A stretch of DNA of 64,000 bases. It comes from Glandiceps talaboti. Its lineage: Eukaryota; Hemichordata; Enteropneusta; Spengelidae. The DNA lies in NCBI RefSeq assembly GCF_964340395.1, contig NC_135571.1, positions 8,099,953 to 8,163,952 on the forward strand, written 5' to 3'. Positions within the stretch are counted from its first letter, which is position 1. The number at the start of each line of letters is the position of its first letter. This document shows, one piece after another, positions 1 to 10,645 of the stretch. The notes below the pieces were generated by a model. The model saw nothing but the letters and a program-made list of their open reading frames with translations, was not told where the DNA came from and ran no database searches. Position numbers and translations under genes: made by a program.

Positions 1-690
1 GTTAGCTGACATCATGCCAATTTCATGACCAGTTAATATACATATACCTTTGCCTAACAAACACCCATCAAGACATTGGAAGTCAGAAATCTTTCATCTA
101 TACTCCATAAACATAGCATATATGTTATCAAATGAGTTGTTGATTTAGTGTATAATTTTATTTTGTTGCGGTGCTGTCAACTTCAACATGTCAATTACTT
201 TTTTTGTAAATTTTTCAAATGACTTTAAAACAAACTGTATATAATATTTAATGTTACACAAATGAATTAATGCATCGTGCATTATGTTAATTGCATGTTT
301 TAAACAGCCCCCTTTTCTAACGTTAGATCTTATAGGTTTGGGATATGAAGCTGCCTTTATATTTGTGTGAAATTTCCATGTCAAATAATCTGTTCAAAGC
401 AATTTTGTTCTGCTGCCAGAGTGTGTTACTAAATAAAGAGTCAGGTGATATGAAAAGATACTTTGCATGTGTTATTATTTTACTATTTTTGGAAGCAACC
501 AGTGCACTGGTAGCACAGTGGGCTCAGACTTATAGTTAGACACGTTTATATGAAAAACTAATTTTAACAATAAATACTGACAAACATGGATGACAGTAAT
601 TTACATATTAATATCAACAAATGCTTCTAGGCAACATGAAATACAAAAACTATATGAGAACTGGTGACTGGAAAAAAACATCAAAACACA

Positions 691-776
<86 letters not shown>

Positions 777-1237
777 GGGTGTTAAAGTGTCTTCTCTTAA
801 CTTATAATTATAAACACATACATACATACATACACACACATACATACATACACACACATACATACATATAAACACAAACAGTGAGGGAAGCTTTACTACC
901 TCAGTATTACTGGATATTTCCTACACCTCAAAAGTTTTTCAATTTAATGAATGTGCAGTCTGCAATATTACTAAGAAACGTTGGTAAATTTATATACAAA
1001 GCAATGTACTTAAGAGAGGAATTCTATTCCAGCTAATGTCATTACACTCTTTCTGCTTGATGTATTATATTATTTTTTGGTCACGTAGGCCTGTGGCCTG
1101 TAGTGATAATAAACATATTATATTATTAAAAAAAATATAAACACAAAAATCGTCTCATACTTGAGAGACTTCGTTGCTTGGACATATATCATTGTTGGCT
1201 CAGAAGTGAACACTACAAGCCAAAGAAATATATGGAT
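1..1237. other. Gene-free left edge with two microsatellites
   Basis: No coding region is supported here; the short open frames have no recognisable domain and several overlap simple repeats. A pure (CT)n run lies at 692-776 and a mixed (CATA)n/(CA)n run at about 816-870. A phrase near 1086-1130 (a TGATAATAAACATATTATATTATT-like tail, written here only in outline) resembles the AT-rich 3' tail of a SINE or LINE, but no body is recognisable. Confidence 0.6.
692..870. repeat. (CT)n microsatellite and nearby (CATA)n/(CA)n run
   Basis: About 85 bp of almost pure CT dinucleotides (692-776, with one TTT interruption) is followed after about 40 bp by alternating CATA and CACA units (816-870). Confidence 0.95.
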
Positions 1238-4200
1238 ATAAAGGTAAGGTCAAAAAAGGTGAAATTGGAACCCTTTGGACTGCAAAAACGCTTTATTAGG
1301 TAAGAGTTGAAAAATGTGACCTTTTTTGTGTGTAACCGATAATAACGTGTCCATGGCCAAACAAAACCATCTGTTTTACGTTTCATAATGTCAAACATGT
1401 AATTTAGAGCGGTTTTTGAAAATTTAAAATCAATATTTCTGAAAAAATTAATGAAAAATGTCATATTTCCGTTAAAAACCTAAGTTAAAGATTTCTTACA
1501 ACTCACAACACTTTAATTTAACTCGCAACACTTTAATTTATGCATTTATAATGATAGGTCAACTGTAGAGGGCAGTATACATCGCCAAAAGTCGATTTCT
1601 TCACAAAGGTCAAAAAAGGAAAAATTGGGGCCGTTTGGACTGCAAAAACGACTTATTGCGTAATAGTTGAAAAATGCTACTTTTTTGTGTATAACCGATA
1701 ATAACGTGTCCATGGCCAAACCAAATCATCTCTTTTACGTTTCATGATATCAAACATGTAATTTAGAGCGTTTTTTGAAAAATAAAAATCAATATTTCTG
1801 AAAAAATGAATAGAAAAATTAATGAAATATGCCATATTTCCGTTATAAACCTAAATTAAAGATTTCTTACAACTCGCAACACTTCAATTAAACTCGCAAC
1901 ACTTTAATTTATGCATTTATAATGATAGGTCATCTGTAAAAGGCAGTTATACATCGCCAAAAGTCGATTTCTTCACAGAGGTCAGAAAAGGCGAAATTGG
2001 GGGCGTTTGGACTGCAAAAACGACTTATTGCGTAATAGTTGAAAAATGCTACTTTTTTGTGTGTAACCGATAATAACGTGTCCATGGCCAAACCAAATCA
2101 TCTCGTTTACGTTTCATAATATCAAACATGTAATTTAGAGCGTTTTTTGAAAAATAAAAATCAATATTTCTGAAAAAATGAATAGAAAAATTAATGAAAT
2201 ATGCCATATTTCCGTTATAAACCTAAATTAAAGATTTCTTACAACTCGCAACACTTTAATTAAACTCGCAACACTTTAATTTATGCATTTATAATGATAG
2301 GTTAACTGTAAAAGGCAGTTATACATCGCCAAAAGTTGATTTTTTCACAAAGGTCAGAAAAGGCGAAATTGGGGGCGTTTGGACTGCAAAAACTACTTAT
2401 TGCGTAATAGTTGGAAAATGCTACTTTTTTGTGTGTAACCGATAATAACGTGTCCATGGCCAAACCAAATCATCTCTTTTACGTTTCATGATATCAAACA
2501 TGTAATTTAGAGCGTTTTTTGAAAAATAAAAATCAATATTTCTGAAAAAATGAATAGAAAAATTAATGAAATATGCCATATTTCCGTTATAAACCTAAAT
2601 TAAAGATTTCTTACAACTCGCAACACTTTAATTAAACTCGCAACACTTTAATTTATGCATTTATAATGATAGGTTAACTGTAAAAGGCAGTTATACATCG
2701 CCAAAAGTCGATTTTTTCACAAAGGTCAGAAAAGGCGAAATTGGGGGCGTTTGGACTGCAAAAACTACTTATTGCGTAATAGTTGAAAAATGCTACTTTT
2801 TTGTGTGTAACCGATAATAACGTGTCCACGGCCAAACCAAATCATCTCTTTTACGTTTCATAATATCAAACATGTAATTTAGAGCGGTTTTTGAAAAATA
2901 AAAATCAATATTTCTGAAAAAATTAATAGAGAAATTAATGAAAAATGCCATATTTCCGATATAAACCTAAATGAAAGATTTCTTACAACTCACAACACTT
3001 TAATTAAACTCGCAACACTTTAATTTATGCATTTATAATGATAGGTTAACTGTAAAAGGCAGTTATACATCGCCAAAAGTTGATTTTTTCACAAAGGTCA
3101 GAAAAGGCGAAATTGGGGGCGTTTGAACTGCAAAAACGACTTATTGCGTAATAGTTGAAAAATGCTACTTTTTTGTGTGTAACCGATAATAACGTGTCCA
3201 CGGCCAAACCAAATCATCTCGTTTACGTTTCATAATATCAAACATGTAATTTAGAGTGGTTTTTGAAAAATAAAAATCAATATTTCTGAAAAAATGAATA
3301 GAAAAATTAATGAAAAATGACATATTTCCGTTATAAACCTAAATTAAAGATTTCTTACAACTCGCAACACTTTAATTAAACTCGCAACACTTTAATTTAT
3401 GTATTTATAATGATAGGTCATCTGTAAAAGGCAGTTATACATCGCCAAAAGTCGATTTCTTCACAGAGGTCAGAAAAGGCGAAATTGGGGGCGTTTGGAC
3501 TGCAAAAACTACTTATTGCGTAATAGTTGAAAAATGCTACTTTTTTGTGTGTAACCGATAATAACGTGTCCATGGCCAAACCAAATCATCTCGTTTACGT
3601 TTCATAATATCAAACATGTAATTTAGAGCGTTTTTTGAAAAATAAAAATCAATATTTCTGAAAAAATGAATAGAAAAATTAATGAAATATGCCATATTTC
3701 CGTTATAAACCTAAATTAAAGATTTCTTACAACTCGCAACACTTTAATTAAACTCGCAACACTTTAATTTATGCATTTATAATGATAGGTTAACTGTAAA
3801 AGGCAGTTATACATCGCCAAACGTTGTTTTTTTCACAAAGGTCAGAAAAGGCGAAATTGGGGGCGTTTGGACTGCAAAAACTACTTATTGCGTAATAGTT
3901 GGAAAATGCTACTTTTTTGTGTGTAACCGATAATAACGTGTCCATGGCCAAACCAAATCATCTCTTTTACGTTTCATGATATCAAACATGTAATTTAGAG
4001 CGTTTTTTGAAAAATAAAAATCAATATTTCTGAAAAAATGAATAGAAAAATTAATGAAATATGCCATATTTCCGTTATAAACCTAAATTAAAGATTTCTT
4101 ACAACTCGCAACACTTTAATTAAACTCGCAACACTTTAATTTATGCATTTATAATGATAGGTTAACTGTAAAAGGCAGTTATACATCGCCAAAAGTCGAT

Positions 4201-5113
4201 TTTTTCACAAAGGTCAGAAAAGGCGAAATTGGGGGCGTTTGGACTGCAAAAACTACTTATTGCGTAATAGTTGAAAAATGCTACTTTTTTGTGTGTAACC
4301 GATAATAACGTGTCCACGGCCAAACCAAATCATCTCTTTTACGTTTCATAATATCAAACATGTAATTTAGAGCGGTTTTTGAAAAATAAAAATCAATATT
4401 TCTGAAAAAATTAATAGAGAAATTAATGAAAAATGCCATATTTCCGATATAAACCTAAATGAAAGATTTCTTACAACTCACAACACTTTAATTAAACTCG
4501 CAACACTTTAATTTATGCATTTATAATGATAGGTTAACTGTAAAAGGCAGTTATACATCGCCAAAAGTTGATTTTTTCACAAAGGTCAGAAAAGGCGAAA
4601 TTGGGGGCGTTTGAACTGCAAAAACGACTTATTGCGTAATAGTTGAAAAATGCTACTTTTTTGTGTGTAACCGATAATAACGTGTCCACGGCCAAACCAA
4701 ATCATCTCTTTTACGTTTCATAATATCAAACATGTAATTTAGAGTGGTTTTTGAAAAATAAAAATCAATATTTCTGAAAAAATTAATAGAGAAATTAATG
4801 AAAAATGCCATATTTCCGATATAAACCTAAATGAAAGATTTCTTACAACTCACAACACTTTAATTAAACTCGCAACACTTTAATTTATGCATTTATAATG
4901 ATAGGTTAACTGTAAAAGGCAGTTATACATCGCCAAACGTTGATTTTTTCACAAAGGTCAGAAAAGGCGAAATTGGGGGCGTTTGGACTGCAAAAACGAC
5001 TTATTGCGTAATAGTTGAAAAATGCTACTTTTTTGTGTGTAACCGATAATAACGTGTCCATGGCCCAACCAAATCATCTCGTTTACGTTTCATAATATCA
5101 AACATGTAATTTA
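1238..5113. repeat. Tandem satellite array, 372-bp monomer, 11 copies, higher-order structure
   Basis: The landmark GTGTCCAYGGCC recurs with its CC at 1351, 1710, 2082, 2454, 2826, 3198, 3570, 3942, 4314, 4686 and 5058. The spacing is 359 bp once and then exactly or nearly 372 bp. Each monomer holds a conserved core (AACCGATAATAACGTGTCCA) and a short internal direct duplication of ACTCGCAACACTTTAATT. Diagnostic variants recur every fourth monomer: TTGGAAAATG at about 2411 and 3899, GTTTGAACTG at about 3120 and 4608. The local higher-order unit is therefore about 1,488 bp. The first monomer is the most diverged and lacks a 13-bp segment; the last is truncated at 5113. No long open frame crosses it. 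It looks like an untranscribed satellite or minisatellite of unknown function. Confidence 0.93.
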
Positions 5114-5215
5114 CACAACACAACACAACACACCACACCACACCACACCACACCACACAGCATCACACAACACAACACAACACAACACAACACAACACAA
5201 CACAACACAGCACAT
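5114..5215. repeat. (ACAAC)n / (ACACC)n pentanucleotide microsatellite
   Basis: Pentanucleotide repeats, first ACAAC, then ACACC, then ACAAC again, begin exactly where the satellite stops. On the minus strand this reads (GTTGT)n and directly follows a polyadenylation-like ACAATAAAG phrase, so it is best read as the 3' tail of the adjoining retroelement. Confidence 0.85.
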
Positions 5216-5480
5216 CTTTATTGTCCCCAAAGAAGACGAAAATTAACAACTTCCAAAATCGATAGCAACCTCACACCAAATACACGTTCACTTGCACTAA
5301 GATATACAGATGGGAAGATGATCAGACCTCCTCATACCTAGACTATAAGATACGTCGTGCGGTTCCGCCCTCAACGGCCTCCTCTCACCCATAGGTGGGA
5401 GGGGTTGACCGATATGTGAGGGCACCCCATCACGGCGTACCTTAGACTCTACTCATACCTGGCAATTTACAACACAAGAC
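5216..5480 (-). mobile_element. 3' end of a CR1/L2-type LINE or a SINE (minus strand)
   Basis: Read on the minus strand, the segment ends in TTCTTTGGGGACAATAAAG and then enters a (GTTGT)n tail. A 'GGGACAATAAAG' ending followed by short tandem repeats is typical of 3' ends of CR1/L2-like LINEs and of SINEs that borrow those tails. The remaining sequence is GC-richer than its surroundings, especially about 5340-5450, and contains no intact reading frame. The 5' boundary is not visible and the family is inferred. Confidence 0.5.
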
Positions 5481-5672
5481 TCATAATCAAACGTCAATAT
5501 TGAAACACAAGTTTGTTATTGACAGCCAACATTAAAGCAGGTCGATTCAAAACAATACACAACAAAATAGTGATGAAAATATTAGATAAAATGGTTTATA
5601 ATATATAATATTTCTTTAATATGTAGATATATATATATTTATCATATAATTTAATCGTATATTACTTTATAT

Positions 5673-5880
5673 ATTAACACCTTCTGATCTATTTTGCATT
5701 ATTTTCCTACACTTTTTTGATAGTCTGCTGATCAAAATGCAACATTTTAAAAACCTTGGATAGCAATTATTGTTTTGTAATATTTTCACTTGTAGAGTGT
5801 AAGTTTTGAAAGAAATTGAAGATTATGATGTTAAATTTATAATATTTGCTTGAACATGAAACACAAAATAGATCAGGTTT
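5673..5880 (+). mobile_element. MITE-like element, family D (about 210 bp)
   Basis: Starts AACACCTTCTGATCTATTTT and ends with the near-complement CAAAATAGATCAGGTT, giving terminal inverted repeats of about 16 bp. The whole body aligns, in reverse orientation, with 29571-29794, sharing the phrases ACCTTGGATA, ATTTTCACTT and GATGTTAAATTTAT. Two diverged copies with shared ends and no coding content mark it as a non-autonomous DNA element. Confidence 0.75.
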
Positions 5881-6201
5881 TTATAATTTTTAAATATGAA
5901 TTTTACAAATAAAGCAAAACCAGGCAGACCGTTCCCAAACAATGTAGGTGAATATATCTAATGTTAAACCACGGGCAATGGTTGGCATTGATTTCACAAA
6001 ATAACTACAGAGACATAAAACATTGAATTTCGAATGAAAAAATGATGACTTGACTTTTGGAAGTTTGCCTTACGTAATGGATCGAGACACAAGTTGCTGA
6101 CACGTACACACACCGTCAACAAAGTCTTACAACTCTGGTAATCGAGCCTTCGCGATCGATTTACTAAGACAGACGTAAACTAAATCTACTGTTCTTCAAT
6201 G

Positions 6202-6398
6202 TGGTAGATTTACACAAGTGGGTGACAGCGGTTCCCGTTGTGTGATTCTAATCACCATGTGATCAAGACAGTTTAAACATTGGAAATCCTAAAACAGTGC
6301 AGTGCAAGTTTATGGATACAACTATTCCTACTGAGACTATAAATAAACCAATGTCCATTCAATAGTTTATCACTGTTGTATCAACATGTTGCAACACT
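6202..6398 (+). repeat. Dispersed repeat, first copy
   Basis: Aligns in reverse complement with 30411-30608. The shared segments are GGTAGATTTACACAAGTGGG at one end, a middle part TGTGAT/ATCAAGA, and TATCAACATGTTGCAACA at the other end. Both copies lack coding content. Neither terminal repeats nor a target duplication is clear, so the class is unknown. Confidence 0.65.
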
Positions 6399-6968
6399 TG
6401 TTTTAGTTTGTGTCTATGTTTAATTGTAAACTGAAGGCTCAGTTACCACCTGGGGTAATAACTATTGACTGTGTGTGGGGTCAGAATTATCCTGTGATAC
6501 ATTGAAATACACCTCTTTCCAAATATCACTATTTTATAAAAAGGATCATTTGATATATATTACGTCACTATAACCCATGGTATGGAGATGGATGGTACAA
6601 CAATTACTCCATACATACACTAAACAGAACTCCCATCAACACTAGAGTGTTGTGTGTAGTTATCTAGAAAAAGATCCCAAGGAGCTGTGTTGCCCCACCT
6701 TCAATATTACCATCACCAGTGGTTCACCTTACTGTATACACACTGAATAGTGTGGTCTACAAATATAATATTACAACGTTAATATTGGCAGTTCTTTAGA
6801 TTCCTATAAATACATTAACAGTTGCTATACAGTTTTGAAGACCCTATAGTTTCAGAAAATGACAGGTTTACATGTTTATGTACGTCAGTAGCTTAGAAAG
6901 TTGAAAAGAGTGTACAGAAGTGTTAGGTTAAATAGGCAAAGATAACGATAAAGATATGTGTGTCTGTG
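6399..6968. other. Gene-free stretch
   Basis: I see no coding frame, repeat copy or RNA gene here. A short region about 6555-6800 is ordinary AT-rich sequence. Confidence 0.5.
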
Positions 6969-7024
6969 TGTCTGTGTGTGTGAATGTATGTATGTATGTA
7001 TGTATGTATGTATGTATGTATGTA

Positions 7025-7105
<81 letters not shown>
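6969..7105. repeat. (TATG)n then (TG)n compound microsatellite
   Basis: About 45 bp of TATG units (6985-7027) runs into about 77 bp of pure TG (7029-7105). Confidence 0.95.
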
Positions 7106-7108
<3 letters not shown>

Positions 7109-7685
7109 CCATTATAATAAGACTTTTCACAATTTGGGATCTCTCATGGTAAACAATCATGACTTCTTTTTGAGCTGAAATCAGCTTAATTTTGCCAGAA
7201 TTTTAACATAATTATTCAACAATGTATTGCAATTTCACTAGTCATACACAAACTGTGAAATAAGGGCACGTGAGATTAGTGATGACTTTTCAGAAGGATT
7301 TGCTTCCCGAAGTTATCATTCTTTTTTTTGTCGGAAAATATAGTCCAACAGTGAAATTTTATATTTCTGTACAAGTTCTGTAAATATGTTATACATTACA
7401 CCAATACAGGTTGTCTCTGTCATTTTCCCTTTTTTACAAGGTGACAAAGTAAACATAATAATTCGAATAAACCGTCCAAGTTACATCGTGGACATGAAAT
7501 GACCATTTCAATGCCTGTCTCGTAAGGTAAACATCATGGCTACTATGATATTTGAAAATATGTGAAAAGTCGATCTAATTTGTAGAATAATGATATAATA
7601 CAGGAAATACAGTTCCACAACTTTCAATTTAGCAAAATGTAACAAGAAATGCCCTGTATTTAGCCAATGGAACTTAGTCCTTCAT

Positions 7686-8066
7686 TACAACTGCTGACAT
7701 CAGACCGTGGACAAATAGAACCTGTTACAAACAGGGAAAGTAAACATCGTCAAATGAAGTGGATTAATAACACTTGACACAGCATGTTGGAAGTACACAG
7801 ACTTGTATTACGTTCCATCATTTGATAAGAACAGTTTTACTGTCACTTTACATAATAGTTGACATTCACAAATTATTTCCAGTTCCCCTGGCATTTCATG
7901 TACACATAAAGAGGCCATAAAACTGTTGTTATCAAACCACGGTGTGTAATACAAATCTCTGCTGTTCCAACATGCTGTGCTGAGTATTATTAATCCAATT
8001 GAGTTGTTTACTTTCCCTGTCTGTAAACAGGTTCTGTTTGTCCACGGTCTGATGTCAGCAGTTGTA
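7686..8066. mobile_element. Foldback MITE, family C, about 377 bp
   Basis: The two ends are inverted copies over roughly 120 bp: CAACTGCTGACATCAGACCG at 7688 onward, and its complement CGGTCTGATGTCAGCAGTTG ending at 8064. The pairing continues through the phrases CAGGGAAAGTAAAC and GCATGTTGGAA to GTATTAC in the middle. Both outer ends are flanked by TA (7686-7687 and 8065-8066), consistent with a TA target duplication as made by Tc1/mariner-type transposases. There is no coding content. Only this copy was seen in the window. Confidence 0.85.
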
Positions 8067-8271
8067 TTAACTTGAGACGTAGGTGAGTGAAATCGAAGAT
8101 AACAAAAATTACGTTCGGTGCAAAATTACCATTTCAATATTTAGCATTAATTACCAATTAATAAGTTAAAGTGTTCATCTCTATTTACAATATTATTCAA
8201 ATCTGCTTTTTTGTATTATTATGCTATCTCTCTTTACCAAATGGGCATGCGTCTTTCCAAAATTACACAAT

Positions 8272-8624
8272 TTAAAGTGACCATATTGATGCGAATTGGG
8301 TATTTATTTTGGATTTTTAATTTATAAAACAATTTTATCATGACTTCCTACTTGAAAATTCAACGTGAAACAACATATGCCAAGTCTGTCTTTGTAACTC
8401 AAAAAATAGCAAAAGACTGATAAGTGTGTAAAATGTTTGTTATTGTACGTACAATAACAAACTTTTTTCCACATTTTTAGATCCTTGCAATGTATTGAGT
8501 GACAAACAAGGACTTGGTCTATGTTATTCGCATTGATTTTTCTAGTAAGAATCCATGATACAATTCTTTTGTAAATTAAAAATCCAAAATAAATACACAC
8601 TCGTCATCCATATGGTCACTTTAA
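8272..8624. mobile_element. Foldback MITE, family A (copy 1, full length)
   Basis: Outer ends TTTAAAGTGACCATAT and ATATGGTCACTTTAAA are inverse complements. The two halves pair along nearly their whole length to a central palindrome, GTTATTGTACGTACAATAAC, at about 8441-8460. Both halves carry the family phrase ATTTATTTTGGATTTTTAAT or its complement. It matches the copies at 12345, 18510, 22080 and 42156. One short open frame spans it by chance. Confidence 0.9.
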
Positions 8625-9142
8625 AAATGACATACATATTCATGTGTACATAATCCCGAATCCTGAAACTTGATATAAAATTTCACTCCCCCAATAGGTT
8701 TGTATAATTCTGACAATAAAAGTTTAGGTATTTTCAAGTTCTATCGATGAGGTACGTTGCTCTATATCCCCTCAAATGGTCATTCCAGACTGCAAACAGG
8801 AAATTGAGAATACAGCGCCCTCGCTCAAATTGGGGGTATCATCACCTCATAGTACCGTTTCTTAAGAGTTTCGTCCCCTGGTATTCTGTAGATCTGAAGT
8901 GAAATCAGAGATGATTTCAGATATCGAGGAAAGCAGCAGTGCTCTATGATTAACCGAGTAACCTATACCATGTATACCCCCAAGGTACACACAGACAGGA
9001 AATAGAGTGCCACCATGGCAAATTTTGGAAAGGCTTATTGTCGTCGCAGTCCGAATTGAGCCTTTAAAGTCCGTGATACAATGTTTTAAGTGACGTACTC
9101 CCTAGGATACCTATTTTGGAATATAGTGCTTCATTAAACTCC
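8625..9142. other. 3' flank of the GPCR gene
   Basis: No coding content is seen. This is where the 3' untranslated region of the minus-strand GPCR gene would lie. I do not see an AATAAA on the minus strand close to the stop codon, so the transcript end is undetermined. Confidence 0.45.
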
Positions 9143-10159
9143 CTAGGCTACTGCTGTTGGAACTCTCAGATTAGTAGACCTGGAAACTGCTGATGGTGCA
9201 TTGGTTAATTTTGTGTTATCGGTAGATGAGTTGTCGGATACTTGGTTTTGTTTCTTGCAGAACATTTTCCGCAGTCCTTCTTTGAAGCTTTCATATTTTA
9301 GGGCGTAAATGATGGGGTTGACGCACATGTTAGCGAATGCAGAGATTGTGGTGTAGTGAGTGAATGGAGCATTGAAATCTAAATACCCGCCCAGGGTGTA
9401 CTGGTAGAAAGCGAATGCATTCGGCGTCCAACAGATGGTGTAAGCTACTACCACTATCACCAGCGTCTTCACGACATTGCGGCGTGATTTCTGCATGACG
9501 GTGTCGCCTTCTCGAGCCTGTTTTGAGAGAGCGAAGGCGATCCGGATATAGGCAAATATCATCACGACAACGGGGATGAAGAATTGGAATGCGAAGACCA
9601 TCGTTCCACAGAAACGCTGAAGGAATAAATTTGGCCAAATGGGGATGCAGATACCACCGATGTTTACTTGGATCAAAGCCCAGTATAACTCAACAAGTAT
9701 TCCCAAAATCCACTCCACCGCGAATATGATTTTGACCTTCTGTATGTTGAAGCTGTTGTGGTGGCTAACTGGATGCACTATAGCATAGTACCGTTCTAAT
9801 GAAATAGCAACCAGGTTAATCGTCGACACTGTAATCACAGCCCACATGAAATAACGCGAGATCCACACTTTGCAGAGAAAGTCTCCCCAAGCCCCGAATG
9901 GTGCGATGATCACGGGACCCAAATTTAGAACAAGAAGCAGAAGAGAGCTGATCAAATCGACGACCGATTGGTGTGCGATGAAGGAGTTCGTCAAAGATCG
10001 GAACGATTTGACTCTGACGACAACCAAAAGAACGAGAAAGTTACCAAGTACGCCAATAACACCAATAATACCGTAAAACGTATCTAAGATAACTTCGACG
10101 TTGCTAACACTATGCGGTAGTTCATCTTCAATGGTACTGTTTGTACTGTTAACAGACAT
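9143..10159 (-). CDS. Rhodopsin-family (class A) G-protein-coupled receptor, intronless
   Basis: This is a complete 338-residue seven-helix receptor of the plasma membrane; the ligand is unknown, probably a peptide or small neurotransmitter. Hallmarks in order: N-glycosylation sites at Asn4 and Asn7; the TM1 GN pair with Asn40; TM2 Asp68; TM3 Cys96, with partner Cys171 in the second extracellular loop; an ERY motif (122-124, instead of DRY) followed by YAIVHP; TM4 Trp150; TM5 Pro196; TM6 CWTP (243-246); TM7 NPIIY (281-285); a Phe-Lys-rich helix 8 and a Ser/Thr-rich tail. The length is normal for a short-tailed class A receptor. The start is the first ATG of the frame and the N terminus has the usual size. 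There is no intron, as in many lineage-expanded invertebrate receptors and in retrocopies. The overall look suggests the galanin/allatostatin-like or related orphan groups, but I cannot assign a subfamily. Confidence 0.95.
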   Translation of the reverse strand: MSVNSTNSTIEDELPHSVSNVEVILDTFYGIIGVIGVLGNFLVLLVVVRVKSFRSLTNSFIAHQSVVDLISSLLLLVLNLGPVIIAPFGAWGDFLCKVWISRYFMWAVITVSTINLVAISLERYYAIVHPVSHHNSFNIQKVKIIFAVEWILGILVELYWALIQVNIGGICIPIWPNLFLQRFCGTMVFAFQFFIPVVVMIFAYIRIAFALSKQAREGDTVMQKSRRNVVKTLVIVVVAYTICWTPNAFAFYQYTLGGYLDFNAPFTHYTTISAFANMCVNPIIYALKYESFKEGLRKMFCKKQNQVSDNSSTDNTKLTNAPSAVSRSTNLRVPTAVA

Positions 10160-10212
10160 CTTACCGTTTTAAGTGACAGCCCAGTGATAAAACAGGCAGA
10201 TCCAGATAGCAG

Positions 10213-10312
10213 AAAGTGATGTTCAGATTCAAGTAACACAAAGTCCAGAAATTGATATTCAGATTTAAATTACACAAAGTCCATATTCAGATTCAGATTA
10301 CAAAAAAGTCCC
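10213..10312. repeat. Short degenerate tandem repeat upstream of the GPCR
   Basis: About three copies of a 35-45-bp unit built around TTCAGATT..AA.TAACACAAAGTCC lie at about 10223, 10259 and 10276. They sit 55-155 bp upstream of the GPCR start codon, so they fall in its probable 5' untranslated or promoter region. Confidence 0.7.
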
Positions 10313-10545
10313 GAAAATGGCGTCTGAAATATCCCTCTTCTGGACAGCACAATAGAGGCCTCACCAATACCAGAATGACTATATCCTACAAAAAAATGAC
10401 ATACAAATTATTAATACTATGAAGAAAAACATATAATTCTATGATTAATTGATCAATAATTCTTGAGCAATGATGAGAAAATCAATTAGTAACATTTGGC
10501 TAAACAGCCTGTAGTGTTTAAATAAAGTCTAGTTATAATAATAGT

Positions 10546-10645
10546 ACGCATGCGCGTCCTATATACTATGCGATTTTTGTTTTTTTTTACCCAAGAATGC
10601 ATTGCGGCACAAATGATTACGCATGCGCGTTCTATATACTATGCA
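10546..10645. promoter_or_regulatory. Duplicated NRF1-like motif block upstream of the GPCR
   Basis: A 26-bp sequence beginning ACGCATGCGCGT and continuing CTATATACTATGC occurs twice, at about 10546-10571 and 10619-10644, differing at one base. The GCATGCGC core resembles the NRF1 recognition palindrome (GCGCATGCGC). Position, duplication and motif suggest promoter elements, but this is inference. Confidence 0.4.

Noticed and set aside
1238-5113. CRISPR-like or regulatory direct-repeat array
   Set aside because: Monomers are contiguous 372-bp units without spacers; it is an ordinary eukaryotic satellite arrangement.
9330-9638. 102-codon frame inside the GPCR
   Set aside because: Shadow frame of the well-supported receptor on the same strand.
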